Shown here: positions 1 through 14,500 of the stretch, piece after piece
How positions within the stretch are numbered: position 1 is the first letter of the stretch
How the letters are laid out: each line of letters starts with the position of its first letter
Assembly: GCA_900239685.1 (NCBI GenBank)
Contig: OENT01000119.1
Coordinates: forward strand, 62,001-126,000
Direction of reading: 5' to 3'
Origin: Rotaria macrura
Lineage: Eukaryota; Rotifera; Eurotatoria; Philodinida; Philodinidae
Length of the DNA stretch: 64,000 nucleotides
Notes under the pieces: model-generated
Seen by the model: the letters and a program-made list of their open reading frames with translations, nothing else
Told to the model about the DNA's origin: nothing
Databases searched by the model: none
Made by a program: the position numbers and the translations under genes

Positions 1-2507
1 AATCCTTTTAGCATTGAAAATGACCTAGGGATGCGGAGTTCTTTCACTGGGAACAGAAACAATTTATTGCTCCCGTGCAGGACCCTAACTACATGTAATT
101 ATACCTACTATATCAATAAACTTTTGCATGAAGAAGTGATTACAAATTCTCGTCGTGGAATGTCTTAAATGCTTTAAAATCCTAAATATTCCAGAAAAAA
201 AGCGTGCTATTTATTATTTACAATATCTGAACTGGAAAAATGTTAGATCAATTTTACAGTTCATTCAATTCAATTATATTCATTAACCTTTATAATAAAT
301 TATCTACTTAATTTATATACTGTCATGAACTCATTCGAATTCTAACTTTATCTTTATTCGATTTTGAATATGTAGAACGTGAATATTGATACGTTCTTTT
401 TGTCATTTTATCTAAATTTCAAACATTTCAATCATTGTTTCACAGAATGTATCTTGATTGGCAATAAATATTTTACTAGTGATTCGAACATGACCTTTAA
501 CATGTTTATCAATTATTCTACAAAAGTTAATAAATAATAGTGTTGTTTACTGAATTTCGTTCAAATATGATCAATAAATATTTTTTGTTTACATGATATT
601 GAAATCTAATGAACTAACTTTGATAAGTCAATTTTATGATAATTTCAATACAGTTTCGAATGTAACAGCTAATGGCAAAGAGATGTACACATTCCATAGA
701 ACATAGAATATACCTAGTTTTTCACTCAGCTTAATTGCAACTGTAAAAATGTAATACCTATCAGCTATAGTATAACACATCTAGGATGCAACACACATCT
801 GTGATAAGGTCTGCACTATAGTGTTACAAACGACACATTTTACTTCATATGTAACCACATTTCTTCACATCAATCAAAGCAACTGAATAGCTTTGCAATT
901 GATTGAATAAAAAGTAAGGTGTCCTACATTGAAAAGACTTCATTAAGTTGAATAATGAAATCGTTGATATGAAAAATTGTGTACTAACAGACAACCATGC
1001 ATTTAAACAACATTCGTATCGTTCTAGAGCAGTTATTAGTGAATTCATTCTTTTTTTTTTATTTCGAAACCTTTACTAACATTGAAAATGAATGAATTCT
1101 TTCTTCAATATAAACATTTTCCTTGTACAAAAAGAAAGTCAGTTGAGCGAAACACTTGATTTTCATCTATTGAATCTTGATAGGAGAAGAGAGAACCTAT
1201 TATCTGCTTGAATGAAATTAAAATATTACATCGATGTGATTTTGATTTTTAATAATAAAGTATTTTCATAACTCTATAATGATGATGAATCGAAATAGTA
1301 TTGGCGAACGATGATAGATACTTAAACATCAAATGTCGGTATATCAGTATATTCTCATTTATTAAGAAGAGAACGATCGAATTATTGCACATTTATGTTA
1401 GATTCATGAACATTTTTTCCCCAATTATACTGAAATTTCTCCTGCTCAATTATTTTAAAGATACAAGCACATTTTTATCGAAATTCGTTTTAGGGAACAT
1501 TTCGATTATGATTGTATCAAAAAAGATTTATTAGAATGAACTCGTAATAGATCCGTTAATACTTTCAGAGTTTATAATCGACTGGCAAACTTCAGACATA
1601 GATCGAGTTTGCATCTTATTCTTGTTTGTTCACAATTAAAGAAACTTACTGAATATTTTTGCGATTTAATTTCATGTGTTTGAAACTTTGTATTTATCTG
1701 AAGTACTAATTTGTTAAAAATCTTTTCGCCGGGTCTACCATCACAAATCATAATAACCTATTATGAAGTGTGAAATTCTCAAAATATGATAGCTAAATAA
1801 TTCTATAATAGTAAAGATCTTACCTGAAAATGAGAAAAATTCTATGTTGAAGTCAATATTATGTATCGATTTATGAAACTAATTTACATAGTTAAATATT
1901 TCTGTCCCGAGAAAGAAAACATGTGGTCTTGATATTCAAATCAAACATAACATTGATTAATACATTCCAAAAACTGATATCCTTCAGAAAAAGGTTTTTC
2001 TGTGTAAGATACATGCATAATGAGGATATAGTGATCGGTTACATATTTTAAATTTTGAATCAAGAAAAGACTTTCTAGTACTACTTAATCAAACATGATT
2101 CATTTTGTGATTACTAGATGGTAAATTGTTTTTCTGCTTAAATTATTCTCAAACACGAATCTAGCTACAATTTAATGATCAAACTCTAAGTAAGTACAAT
2201 CAGCTCTAATGATGCAAATCTTAAATAAAATCAAACCGTAAGCATCCTTGTTTAACAAGCAACAAGAAATTGAAGAACATTCCCAAACAAAATCCTATCC
2301 TATTCTTTGCATACAACTTTACATAAGATTCTAAAGCGACATATATTTTTCAAAATCAATAATAGCAGCAGATCTTAGCAGAAGATCATCCTGAAATTAA
2401 TATCTTGTACTCTAAATAGAAATAAAATAATCAAGAGTATTAGCTTTTCTCACAATATGCCCATCTCATTGATGATCCGTTACAAAATACATGTTATAGC
2501 GTTATAT
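1..2507. other. Non-coding AT-rich stretch at left edge
   Basis: No open reading frame here has splice sites, domain motifs or a codon pattern that I can support. The short frames near 845-1048 (minus) and 1301-1534 (plus) look like chance frames in AT-rich DNA. I see no tRNA-like cloverleaf and no long repeat. It may be intergenic sequence or intron of a gene lying to the left. Confidence 0.6.
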
Positions 2508-3647
2508 TAGAGCCCTGCACGGATTCAACTTTTTGAACCCGAACCTGACCCGACCCGAGCAATAATATAAAATGATTTTTTTCAACAAATACAAGATGTA
2601 CACATGGTACGTAACTATCGACTTCATCCTTAGTGTCTTTAACCCTTCCTCGGCATCCTCATTTTATAACTTCCTCGGTGTTCTAGGGTCCAACTGGACC
2701 CATACCTATATTTTTTCCTGTTTAGACCTATATATAATTTCTCTTATGCATATTATACAGCTACTGAAGACTAGAGATTAGAGAAGAGGATTCATCTGAA
2801 ACACCAAGTGGTAAAGTTGTATTAAATACAAAACCGACAAGTGGGTCTACTTGGAACCCACGACACCGAGAAACGGTTAATACGATTAAAACAAAAAGAA
2901 AATAAAAAATATGAAAAAGAGATATTTCTTTCTTCGAACGAAAATATCCCGCAGCCTTTTAAAAGACATCTGAAAAGGAGTACGAATAGGTACTTCATTT
3001 CTGTTGGCAAAGTATATTTTGGTGCTTTGCTCTATATAACCAAGTACCTCCAAGTGTCAGCAAAATAAGCTGATAAACTTGGCAAACATTCATCGTATAA
3101 GAATATATTATTCAACAAGAACAGTTCCAGAAGATAATTATTGATTGTCTCAAAATCGAATAGGACAATAGAAATTTCGATAGCAAGCTCGATTGAACTA
3201 AAAGAAAATATCCTCAATTTCATCTGCAAGTAAAATACATAAACAAGAGGGAGACGAGGGGCAATTTAAATAATGACGAAAAATGAAATAAAGTGCATTT
3301 CTATCTTAGACATCACGCTCCAGGTACTTTGCTTTTTGTGCTAATTAAAAAATACAGTACTTTTCAAAAGTCTCAAATACTCTGGATACGTTGCTTTTGC
3401 TTAAGGTAGCTAAAGTTAAAAATACTAGATATCGCATGCATTCGTATATTGTTTTGAACATCAATCAATAGATTCCTACTTCACTATTCATTCTATGTAC
3501 CATAGAAAAAGATACAAGACAGAAACATGTGTTATGAAAAAATAGAACCCGACAACACCCGACAAATTTTCGAATCAAACCCAAGCCTGACCCAACAGGA
3601 CTTGAACCCGCACCCGCCCGCGGGTCGGATCGGGTTGCAGTACTCTA
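2508..3647. mobile_element. Probable decayed non-autonomous hAT-like element
   Basis: The two ends are imperfect inverted repeats. The left end reads TAGAGCCCTGCACGGAT. The right end, read on the minus strand, begins TAGAGTACTGCAACCCGAT. Both ends carry GC-rich CCCGACC-type subterminal sequence that stands out in this AT-rich region. The 8 bp outside each end are CGTTATAT (2500-2507) and CTCTATAT (3648-3655), which match at 6 of 8 positions, as expected for a decayed 8-bp target duplication. The interior has only short frames and no recognisable transposase. The hAT assignment rests on the end style and the 8-bp spacing, so it is an inference. Confidence 0.5.
2674..2870. repeat. Imperfect inverted repeat inside the hAT-like element
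   Basis: The arm at 2674-2702 and the arm at 2842-2870 are inverted copies of about 29 bp with several mismatches; both contain CTCGGTGT and GACCCA in complementary order. The left arm also holds its own near-palindrome, GGGTCCAACTGGACCC at 2686-2701. It may be a nested small element or a hairpin-forming internal repeat. Confidence 0.5.
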
Positions 3648-6600
3648 CTCTATATCATTTCATTTCTAGTCTTGCCGAGATGTGTAGATAATGCATTATC
3701 GATAAATTTCGTACAATCTACTAACTCTTATAGTTATCAATGATCAATTAAATAGTTTTACACTGTCTACTTACTTTTAGTAGTTCTTCTTTGACTTGTG
3801 AATTATTCGAAAACCTAATCAGTCGATTATTGAAAGAGAATCATCAGGAGAAGGTTTTCTTTTTTCTTCGAAAAACTTTGTTCTTTCAATTTTCTATCGA
3901 ATGATTTCTCTTCAAGGATACAAAACTGAAGTAAATTTGTATCATTTTAGATTTTTATTGATCTTTGATGCACACGATAAGCTTCAATTTTCACTTTTCT
4001 TTCCTACACAATGAAATACACAATACCATCTCTCATTAATTTCGAATAAATTGTTGACATTGAAATCAATGAACACAACAGTGAAAACGAGCTTGATTTT
4101 AAAACAGATAACAAAAAATAATAGATACAATCTAGAAATCAATTATTAAAAAGCATTTTTGATGTGTTCGCAACAAAACGTTGTCATCGTTTGAAGTCAT
4201 TTTGAGTCGCTTTGAACTCATTTTATTGACCAATTTATATGAAGTATACGTTAAATTGAGAACGAAAGAAAGAAAAAAAAAGAAAGAAAAAAAGAATCAG
4301 TATTTTCATTTTATTGTATTCATCGATCGTCATTGTTGATGGTTTGATTTGATTGAGCATGTCATGATGAAAGTGATATACGTTGGCACATGTATTTGAA
4401 TCAATCATTGTTATTTTCCAACGAATCTCGTAAGTTTTCATTGTATTAAATTTCAACAAAATAATTATAATGTAAGATAATTGAACTTCTTTCTAATTTG
4501 AATGATTTCTGTTCTGTAATACGAATCATCTAAAATCCTTATTGTAAATTGTTCATGTTGAGTTTCGAATTGAATCTTACACATGAATTTTAGAGTATTC
4601 ATTCTCTGACATAATCGTAAATCTATGGGTTTGATGACGCAAATATATTATAAATGTTATTTTTTCAAACAGATTTGATATGGACTTACAATGGCATGAT
4701 AGTGCATGTTTGTATATTAAATATTAAATTTGACACCTTTCGATCTTTCAATGAGTGAAAATGAAGAGGAATAAAACAAGCCCATAGCTAAATTTGCATC
4801 TCATTAGTTTCTTTCTTTTTGGTGTCACTTGCTCGATATTGAACCATATTTCTTCGTGTTGCGCGTGCCCGTTTACATTCATTTTAAGTATTGAATTGCG
4901 TGAGCATAGATCAAACTGTAATGTTTCTCACTATTCTCCTATTCGCAACCCAATTACTATCATCGTCGAGAACATCAAAGAACAAGCGCAAAAAAAAATG
5001 ATTTAGTAATACGGGGGTAGGTGTGATCATTCTACTTTACTCACCATTATTCACTCTATTTGTCGACTTAATTGTTCATTTTTATTTGTTCGATTTACTT
5101 CTTACTCTGTGAGACTTAAAAAGCTTAACCATTATCATTATGTGCAACAAAAAAAGAGTTCAAGGTAGTGTTCGTAGGCTTTTTTGTGTAGTCATATTAA
5201 CATTTTAAACTTAGTCGTACAGGAACTTTTTTCAAATAGTTTTCGTTCATTTTCTTTGCGTAAGTAGGGTTGCTTAGTCAAACGAAAGAGTATCCTCCAG
5301 TTTTTGCATCAGGGCATACTCACATAGTCATGCATCTATTTTCATTTTGTTATATTTATACATGCGCATACATAGGAGTGACTGAGAAAGCTTTGATCAT
5401 AAGTATTTGCTTTTACTTCTTTTCATAGCAAAAAAAATAGTCAAGCGGAGCAGCTTCTTGCTTTTCTTGTGATGTTCATCTCTTTTTACGTAATAGTTTA
5501 TATAAATGTATATATACACACACACAGGCATACATATATATATATGTATTTGAAATATGAATTACTAAATTGATCTGACACTTTTTTCAATCTTGAGTTT
5601 AGCTTAGACGATATTGATATTATCATTATCTTTAACTTGATACTCTCTACAACAACTATTCATTTTTCTATTGATTCATTTTAATTAAAATATAACTTGA
5701 GTTGAATTTTAAAGGTTGTTTTACCTAATAAATTCATTTTTCGATTGTCGGTTTTTTAAAGAGAATAGTAAAACAACGAACACACAGGTAAATAGTAAAC
5801 GAGGAAGATCGTGTATGTATAAAAGATGTCTAAGGCTGAATAAACTTGAAATCAAGGTCTAAGAGTCTCTACATATCATCATCGTTTTTTGATTTCTTTT
5901 CATTTACAAGAGACCTAGTGTAAGATACAGTTTAGATGCGAGACAGAAGATTAATACTATATTATTGCTAGGTAGAGTTTTTTTTTTCATGTTCATACTT
6001 GTTCTTTTTAATTCTAGTGCTCTCGATGTGAATATGACGTTCACAAAAGAGGCGTATCAATACTAATTTCTCTCTTTTCTTCTCAAATTGACACATTCTT
6101 TATGATAGATGTTCGTTTTCTTTTTGACCCAAATTGATAATCATACACATAGTACTCATGAAGCTCGATTAAGTTTTCGTTGAAGGATATTTAAACAAAT
6201 TATTTCGTACAATGTCATGAAAGATTATTTATAGGATTTCATTTTTCATTTATCCTCGTCTATAGTTGATAGGTTATGCAACTGAGGTAATTTTAAATAA
6301 ATGAATTTTATTTCTTTTTTTCCTTCGAGAATAGGTAAGTAAAATTTATTGAACTTTGTCAGTTTGAGCTGAATAATCAATTATTTTTTTTATTGTCTCA
6401 TTTGTATTTACTATGGTAAACACTCTAGACGACGAGGGATAAAACATCTCTGATTTTTCTTTTTTGTCCTTAATCCTATGTAAGCCATACAATGGCTGCG
6501 GTTTTTTTTTCTATCTTTATCAGCTTGCAACCAAATTAATTTATTTGATATCTCAATCACATAAAAAGGACGGTCGATAGACTTTATTTAGCGAATATCA

Positions 6601-7598
6601 CTGATTAGATTTTAAGAAAACGTAAGTTTGCATAAAAAGAAAACTAATACATCGTAAGAATACGAAATCTCATAGAGCGATGGATTTCTTTTGTTATCAA
6701 ATTTAAAATGTAGAATTTCTGGACAGTGTAAATCTTGAGATTAATAATTATCTATACTTTAGTAATAATCATCATAATCATTTCAAGGTGAGAGTAAAAA
6801 TAAAAGTTTCATCCGATGTTTTAAATATTTATCTTTATTATGGTTCATTAAGTTGTTTTTGAACTTCATGCATTTTAAAAATTCATAAGATAATTGTGAT
6901 CTTATCATTATTGAATAGACATTCGAATTATTTTATTTTATTCACACCTTAATTATTGTTTATGCTTCGAATCGAACTTAGTCTTTGCTTTTTCTCTAAT
7001 AAGATTGTTCATGAAGATTTATATCTTCATCAGTTATACACGCATGGAATTAGTTTATGCTGTTCTTTTTCTTTCACGCCGAAAGATTCTTATCCTTGAT
7101 CGATCAATGCGTCTAGTCTAAGTAATAGAACATGCATACTAAAATTCTTCTTTGTATTCTATAATACTACAAGAATATGATAAATTTTCTTGTCACGATG
7201 CTATTTTTTATTAAAAAACGATCTAATATCATCTTACATGAACATCAACAAACTCTTTGCTTCCTTCAAATCATTTCTTCACGAAAAAGACATCCCGATT
7301 TCAATTCTGTTACGTTTAAAATTTTCTATGAATAGTTTTCAATTCGAACCATAACACAATCCGTTCATCTACTCTAATCTTAACATAAAACTGCCATTAT
7401 ATAACATGAAATGAAAAAAAACATAAAGCTTCATAATTATTATTTTGTATATAGATATACATGTACAGACACGCATGCATTCAATCTCTTTCTTTATATT
7501 TTAATTTCGTTCTAGTACAATTCACTTATCACCACATTCGTTATTGTTTGCGTAGATAATTCAGATCGGTATCAATTGTTACTTGTCGCCTGTCGACC
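3648..7598. other. Intergenic, upstream of KANK
   Basis: There is no supported gene. A TA/CA-rich simple repeat lies near 5500-5546. Several poly-T and poly-A runs occur. The last few hundred bases should hold the promoter and 5' UTR of the upstream KANK first exon at 7599, but I cannot point to a clear TATA or initiator element. Confidence 0.5.
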
Positions 7599-8518
7599 AT
7601 GAAGGAGTATATCTACGAAGTACAACACTCATGGGAGAAACAACGACGGTCAGTTGTTGCAGATCACCCACATCGACAACATCATCATCAACATCGTCAT
7701 CATCAATGTTCCGGCAAAGAGGAAGCTGCTGTCGATGCTGACGCTAGTAGTTTAAGTGGTAAGTATAAGTACTCGTGTATAGTCACGTTATCATTTACTT
7801 ATTGAAAGCTTGAAACTAAGAATAATCATTAAACGAAACACTAATATCATCTATCTATCTATATACATAAATTTATAAGTTGATCATAAATCTATAATCC
7901 AAAGATTGGATAATTTTCTCTTGAAGACTTGATATGCATATATGTCATGAACAAAATATAAATAAGGAATGACAGAAAAGAGACGATTGTCGTAGTCATG
8001 TCTAACAGAATGATGAGCATATGTTGCTGCTAATGAGGAATTCTAACAAGTTTATAAAAATTTATATCAGATTAAAGGAATACACAAGTGATAATATTAT
8101 AGAATGCGAAAAGCGAAAATTATATTTGTATAGATTGTTTATTCCATAATCAGTCTTTTGTTATCTCTAAACAAATCTTCTTCATTTCAGTCCATATTCA
8201 ATCTATAATAAGGTCGAATTCAAACAATACAATGGAATCTTTCACGTTTTTATCCATCGCTATAATATTCACATAAGTTTCTCCCAGTTAATAAACGTTC
8301 TCCAGACGAGAAAATAATAACACATGCCATTGATCATTACATGTATACATCGGTGGATAGACTAGCAATCTAATTATCATAAAAGGAAAAAGACCGGTAA
8401 TAGTACATTCTTTTACAGTGATGAACAGGTGGTCCCACTTTTTTTTTATGAAAGTTCATAATGATCATCTTTCGTGACACAATGATAATCAGTTGAATAT
8501 GCATGCCAACGTGTCATC

Positions 8519-8550
<32 letters not shown>

Positions 8551-11500
8551 CATGATGCAATAGACATAGACATGTTCACATATGTAAGAAATAGTACTGT
8601 ATTTGATTATGACTTAAAGATGAACTGTTGTTTTGATATGTATAATAGATACAGTCAATATGAAACAATAATTTCTATGGGATTGATTATCATGAGGTAA
8701 ATAGAGATTTGTTTTTTCTTTCTTTTTTAAATAGATGAAATAATATGAAGAACAAAGTAAAACTTGAATAGAGACAATGTAAATATGATTAACAAGTGTC
8801 ACTCATATTTTGTCATCTATACATTTGGTTTCATTTTCGTTTCATTTGTTGTATGTTCTCTTCTCGGAGCTTGAGTTAGATTAATCGTGTAAGACGCAGA
8901 AGAAAAAAAGTGAAATATATTTCTGCATAAAAGAAAACGAAGAAGAATAGCATAATGCGACGACTACTACTCAAGATCATGATTGAAAAAATCTTGAGTT
9001 GCCAACAACAAAAAAGAAGCTAAGAAAACAATCCGTACAGAACATTTTAATTTAATTGAACCAATAGTGAACAAGAATGGAAAATGTCAAAGGCCAATGT
9101 TGAATATTCCTTCAACACCATTTCTTCTCATACTGAATGTAAAATAAATTTCGTTAATCAATTGACAATAATTTAAGTCTATTGAAACACGATGATAGGT
9201 AATAAAATAAGAAATTTCTTTTTTTTCTCTTCTTCTTCTTCTACTTATTGTGATGATGATATACTAGATAGTTAATCATCAACTTTAATCATATTTTTAC
9301 ATAAAAATCGATTAGAAAATGCTAATGACTGGCATTTCGAATTTTTGTTTATTTTATTGATTAAAACAAAAAGAAAGATGTTTATTTGAGAGTTTCATTC
9401 ATACGTAATTCATAAGAATGATAATGATTTTTTTTTGTCTCGGACATAATCGGCATTCGGTGAGATAATATCACACATCTGTTTTTAAAGAGCACACTTC
9501 CATGCTGATTTTCTCAACTACGTGACCGATGCATGCATCGGCATATCCTTTTGTCTTTCCCTCTGTCCAGTAAACATACTCGATAGATTTTTATCGATGC
9601 GTTGTACGGCATGCACACGTGTGGTGTACACTTGCTATAAGCAATGAGCCAAGCAATCGTCTTTTCTTCTCCATTTACCAGTAGACAAGACTAGTAAGCA
9701 AGATATTATCTCATTAGCAACTCTTGTTGTCGTTTCCTACTACTATTTATACCGGCGGCTCTATCTCTTTCTCTCAGAAAAGCAGCACCTACATACATGT
9801 GCCAACTGTCTATTGTAACTGGCCTTTCTGAAACGATGATCATCATGATGATAAATATCTTTTATAACTCTTGACTATAATTGTTGTTACTCGTATTCTA
9901 CTGGAATCTCTATGTTTTTATTATTGTTGTTTGTCGTGTTGTCAGATCCTCATCTGTTCGGTTAGAGAGAAGGAGAGATCAAGTTAGAGAAACAAGCAAG
10001 AAAGAATAACAACCAAACGGTCCATTAGTCGATATAACGAAGCCACCGTACAAGAGATATTTCAAGGTACACCATAACATGGAACTTGTTAAACGACGAG
10101 TACATAGACGTTCTAATCGAATGAGAAGTAAGTTCAATAATAATAAAAATTGCGTAGCTAACAGCAATCAAGAAACATATAATCAGTTTGCAGATTAACT
10201 AATTTTTTGTAATGAAAGCTTTATTTAATTTTCTATCTGTTGAAAAGTCCGACCGAAGCAGAAAAATACTTTGCTACACCAATCGTGTTTTCGTGTTTTT
10301 ACCTTTCTTCGTTCTACGCATACAGCTTTTAGAGAAAACAAAAACACCGGTAATGAAAAAAATATATTGTGTCACTATTGATATATAGTGTATCCTCACA
10401 TGGTGATTTTAGCTGTCAACCATATGCTTGATCATCATTCTGTTTTATCTTCTTTTGTTTTGTTACTAATGAATAATGAGGAAAAGAAAATGGGCGGTGA
10501 ATGTGGTTTATGCGTGATTGTCTTTTGTATATTTAGAGACAACATCGGAGTCAGGTGTTAGTGATCTCGAAACAAGTATGACTGATATTCGTTGTACATG
10601 TTGCCCGTATGGTTATCATCTTGATACTGATTTTATGAAATTTCTCGACAATATGTATGGTTCTGATGTATTGCGTACATTGAAAAAAATCGAACTTAAA
10701 CGACATGATGTCCGGCATCGTCTTATTAATGAACAACAGGTACGAAATGAATTCATATAATATTACACGTCAGAGGAAAACGACGGGAAAAGAGCTGAAG
10801 ATTTGTTTTTGTTTTCCTTGTCATCGTCCTTGTAATATATGTTCGATACCAGTAGAATAATTTATGGTAAAATAAACAAAATTTTTTGTCTTTACCTTGT
10901 GTCCATCTGTGACGCTTGGTTTTTTTTCTTCTTCTGTCGGAAAGAAAGTTAGAGCAGATGCTACTATCAGTCATTTCTTCTTTATTAATGATTTATTAAA
11001 CATAAGAAGAAGAAAGAAAAACCGAAAATCTACTCGAAGAGAAGATGTTAATCTATGAAGATTCTTATTCAAGCTACGATACTTCTCTATCTTCACCATC
11101 AATTCAAAGTAGTTCATTTTCGGATGATATTAGTTCACCTCTCACATATAACAACAGATCAAATATCAATATACTTGATGATAGTCTAGTGAGTTTTCAT
11201 AGATATTATTGAAATAATAAATAAACAACTATATATACATATATACATGAGTATCTGTGTGTGTTCTTTTGTCTTTTAAAGCCACTTCAACAAACAAGAA
11301 CTTCTACAACACCATCAGCGAGAAATTCGTCATCCTTCGACAGTGATATTATTCGTGAAACTATTCTTGAACTTGATCGTATTGTTGAAAAAGATATTAA
11401 AGATCTTAAAACAGAATGCCATCGTCATGTTGAAAATCAAAGTCAAACAGTAAATTGTGAACATGTTAATCAACAACGATCACGTTCAGTCGATTCTCGT

Positions 11501-14500
11501 CGTCACCATCGTCCTCCACCTCGACCACCAACTTCATCTTCGTCAATATCATCCTCGTCACGTGCAGGCGAAGAACGTCGTCTTTATGAACATCGTGTGC
11601 AAGCCGAAAAAGTTATCACAACACGAACACATTCAGCGCCTCGTCTTAATCTTACGAATGATGAAACAATACATTCATTACGTAAAATTGACATGACCAA
11701 TACTGGTCCTATAGCAATGCTGTACAAAATCCCACCACCACCATTGTCACGATCGAGTAGTTCAAGTTCACTTTCGACTGAAACAACTTTACGTGTGTCA
11801 AGTCCTGAACCAGATGATCATCCCAAAGAACCACTCAAACCATTGTATATAACAGAAATCATCGTACCAGCCAAACCTGTTGTACGTGTACCAGAACCAA
11901 TCAAAACAACTGTTATAACAATTACAGATAAAGGTGAAGTTGAGCGTCGAAATCGTGAAATCGAACGCCTCGAATTCGAACGTAAAACTTTATTGAGTGA
12001 AAAAGAACTTTTATTAAAAGAAATCGATCGATATAAACATCAAAAAGGTAAGAAACTATAATTCTTTCTAATATTGACATTCAAAAAATGCAAATGAATA
12101 AATGATCAATTTTTAGCTTCTAAAAGTCCAGAGAAAAAGACAACATCAATTACGATTCGAGCAAATAATGAACAAATTTATTTTCAACCAAAACCTTTGA
12201 CACGTGAAGTGGCTATGCAACATATGGTTGAAGAAGATAAACCACCACCATTACCACCTAAACAACGACAACAACGAGATGTGGCAATCAATCATCATAC
12301 AGAATATGACGAAGATGAAGAAAAACAAGTTGAGATCGTTCGAAGGAAATTAGAAGATATACAAAATTTCTATACTGAACGTATACATTTTCTTGAAGAA
12401 AAAATAGTTGAACAAGAAAAAGATATTGAACGTTTAACAGAGCCGAAACTACAACGTCATGTCAATACACAATGTCAACCAACTATGCAAGATCGAGCAC
12501 TTGTCACTGATACATTTCGATCAGGTTCATATCTGTATATCATTGATTTTTTGTATTTATATACCTAACGTATTTTCATTTAGTTCGAGATGTTGCATTA
12601 ACATGTCACCTACAACCAACATTACCAGGTCCTGTTGCACATCGTGATGTCAATCTTCAATGTAATACAGATGATTTTATTCAAAAACGTGACGTATCGA
12701 TGGAAGCTTTGCCCGATATACCAACGAAACGAGATGTGTCCATTGGTGTTTCCATTAGTGTTACACCAGATAAACACTTTCGAGATGTTGGTACTCATGT
12801 TAATTTTGATTACAAACCCGAAATTATTCAACGTGATGTAGCCATTATGTTTGCACCTGAACCAATAGAAAAATATGATCGTGCATCGAATACACAACAT
12901 GCACAAACGAGAGATTTCAGTGCTTTTGCGAATACTATGTAAGTTCTATATAGAAATTAGATTAACTGATTTCCATCCTAGATCGTAAACATTGTTGACA
13001 CATAGAACATATGATAGAATAGGCAAAATGTCATTCTTCTGGTGTTATGAATGATATCAATACGATCAGAAAATGTTAGCTATTATTATAAGAACTTCTT
13101 AATCAATGAATTCATCTGTAGTCAATTCTAATGTAGACATATCAATTAGTATTGTTATCAAAGCTTATTTTTACTGTTTTACTATGACACACTAGCAGTA
13201 GTCGTATATTGACACAGATTTCTTTCGTTTTTCGTCTGTGTCCAAAAAATAGATCATCAAACAAATCATTTTTCATGATAAACAAAAAAATATTTTAATA
13301 ATCTTTTATTTAGTGAACCACCAAAACCTCTACCGAAACCGATAACACGACAAGTTGCTACTGATACACATAATTTATTAACATATATAGATACTGCATC
13401 TGGTTCGAATGAAGCAACATATAATCACGATATGTCAACCGATACAGTATCTCTTACTTCATTTCATGATCGTGCCAGTGGACATGATATACCACCTGAA
13501 TTACTTTCACGTCATGTGTCAACCGATACACGTACACTAATCTCTATTCGAGATAATTTTTCCATAACAACACCCCCAACACAAACCATACATATCGATG
13601 CACAAACACAATCAATACCTCTCATACAGCATGATGCATCATCAAATACATTCGCACCAGCGGAACAGCGAAATATAGCCGTACAAGTACGAAATGATCT
13701 TGGTGTGAGAATCAAGATAATGTTTTTTTTTTCATTTTTTGCTTTTCTCAGGCCATACAAGAGCCATCTATAGTTAAACATCAAACAACAGCAACAGAAC
13801 TTGATATATTTCATCAAATTGGTCATTTACGACATAACTTATCTAATACGGACTTCAAACGGTCAACAGATCGTTCGACATTAACTGAACGTCAACAATT
13901 AAGAGACTTAGCTGTGAATACAGAACCGAAAATAATGTATTCGAAAGATAGCGGTGATTATGATGTACGCTTCGACGGTGATAGACATGAGGAATTAACA
14001 TGGTATTCTTTGTATGGTCGACCAAGAACATTTGAATGTGGACTTCAAACAGATTTATTTGATACAAAACGACATATTGGTTATATCGAAGATGAATTAA
14101 AAATCGACGACGATGACATCATTGAAGAACAAAGGCAAGAAATAATTACATTTCGTTTACCATTAGAACAACTAACAACTGAAGAAATTTATGAAACAAC
14201 AATAGTAACAGAAACAAAACAAAATAATCAAGAAACTGAAGAAATAAGGCATAAAAATAAACTTGATAATTTCGATAAAAAAATTATTAAAAGTGAAGTA
14301 ACTGAATGGACAAGAACATTAGACGACAATAGCATAAGATCATCTAACAATACAAAACAACGATCGAAATCACCCGAAGAACTCGTCGAAGAATCATATG
14401 AAATTGTATCAACTCTTTCAAAACCACGAGATGGAACTTTTCTTGTTACAGGAACTAGTCCACGATCACCAATAGTACAAAGGTATCACGATTTATCGCC

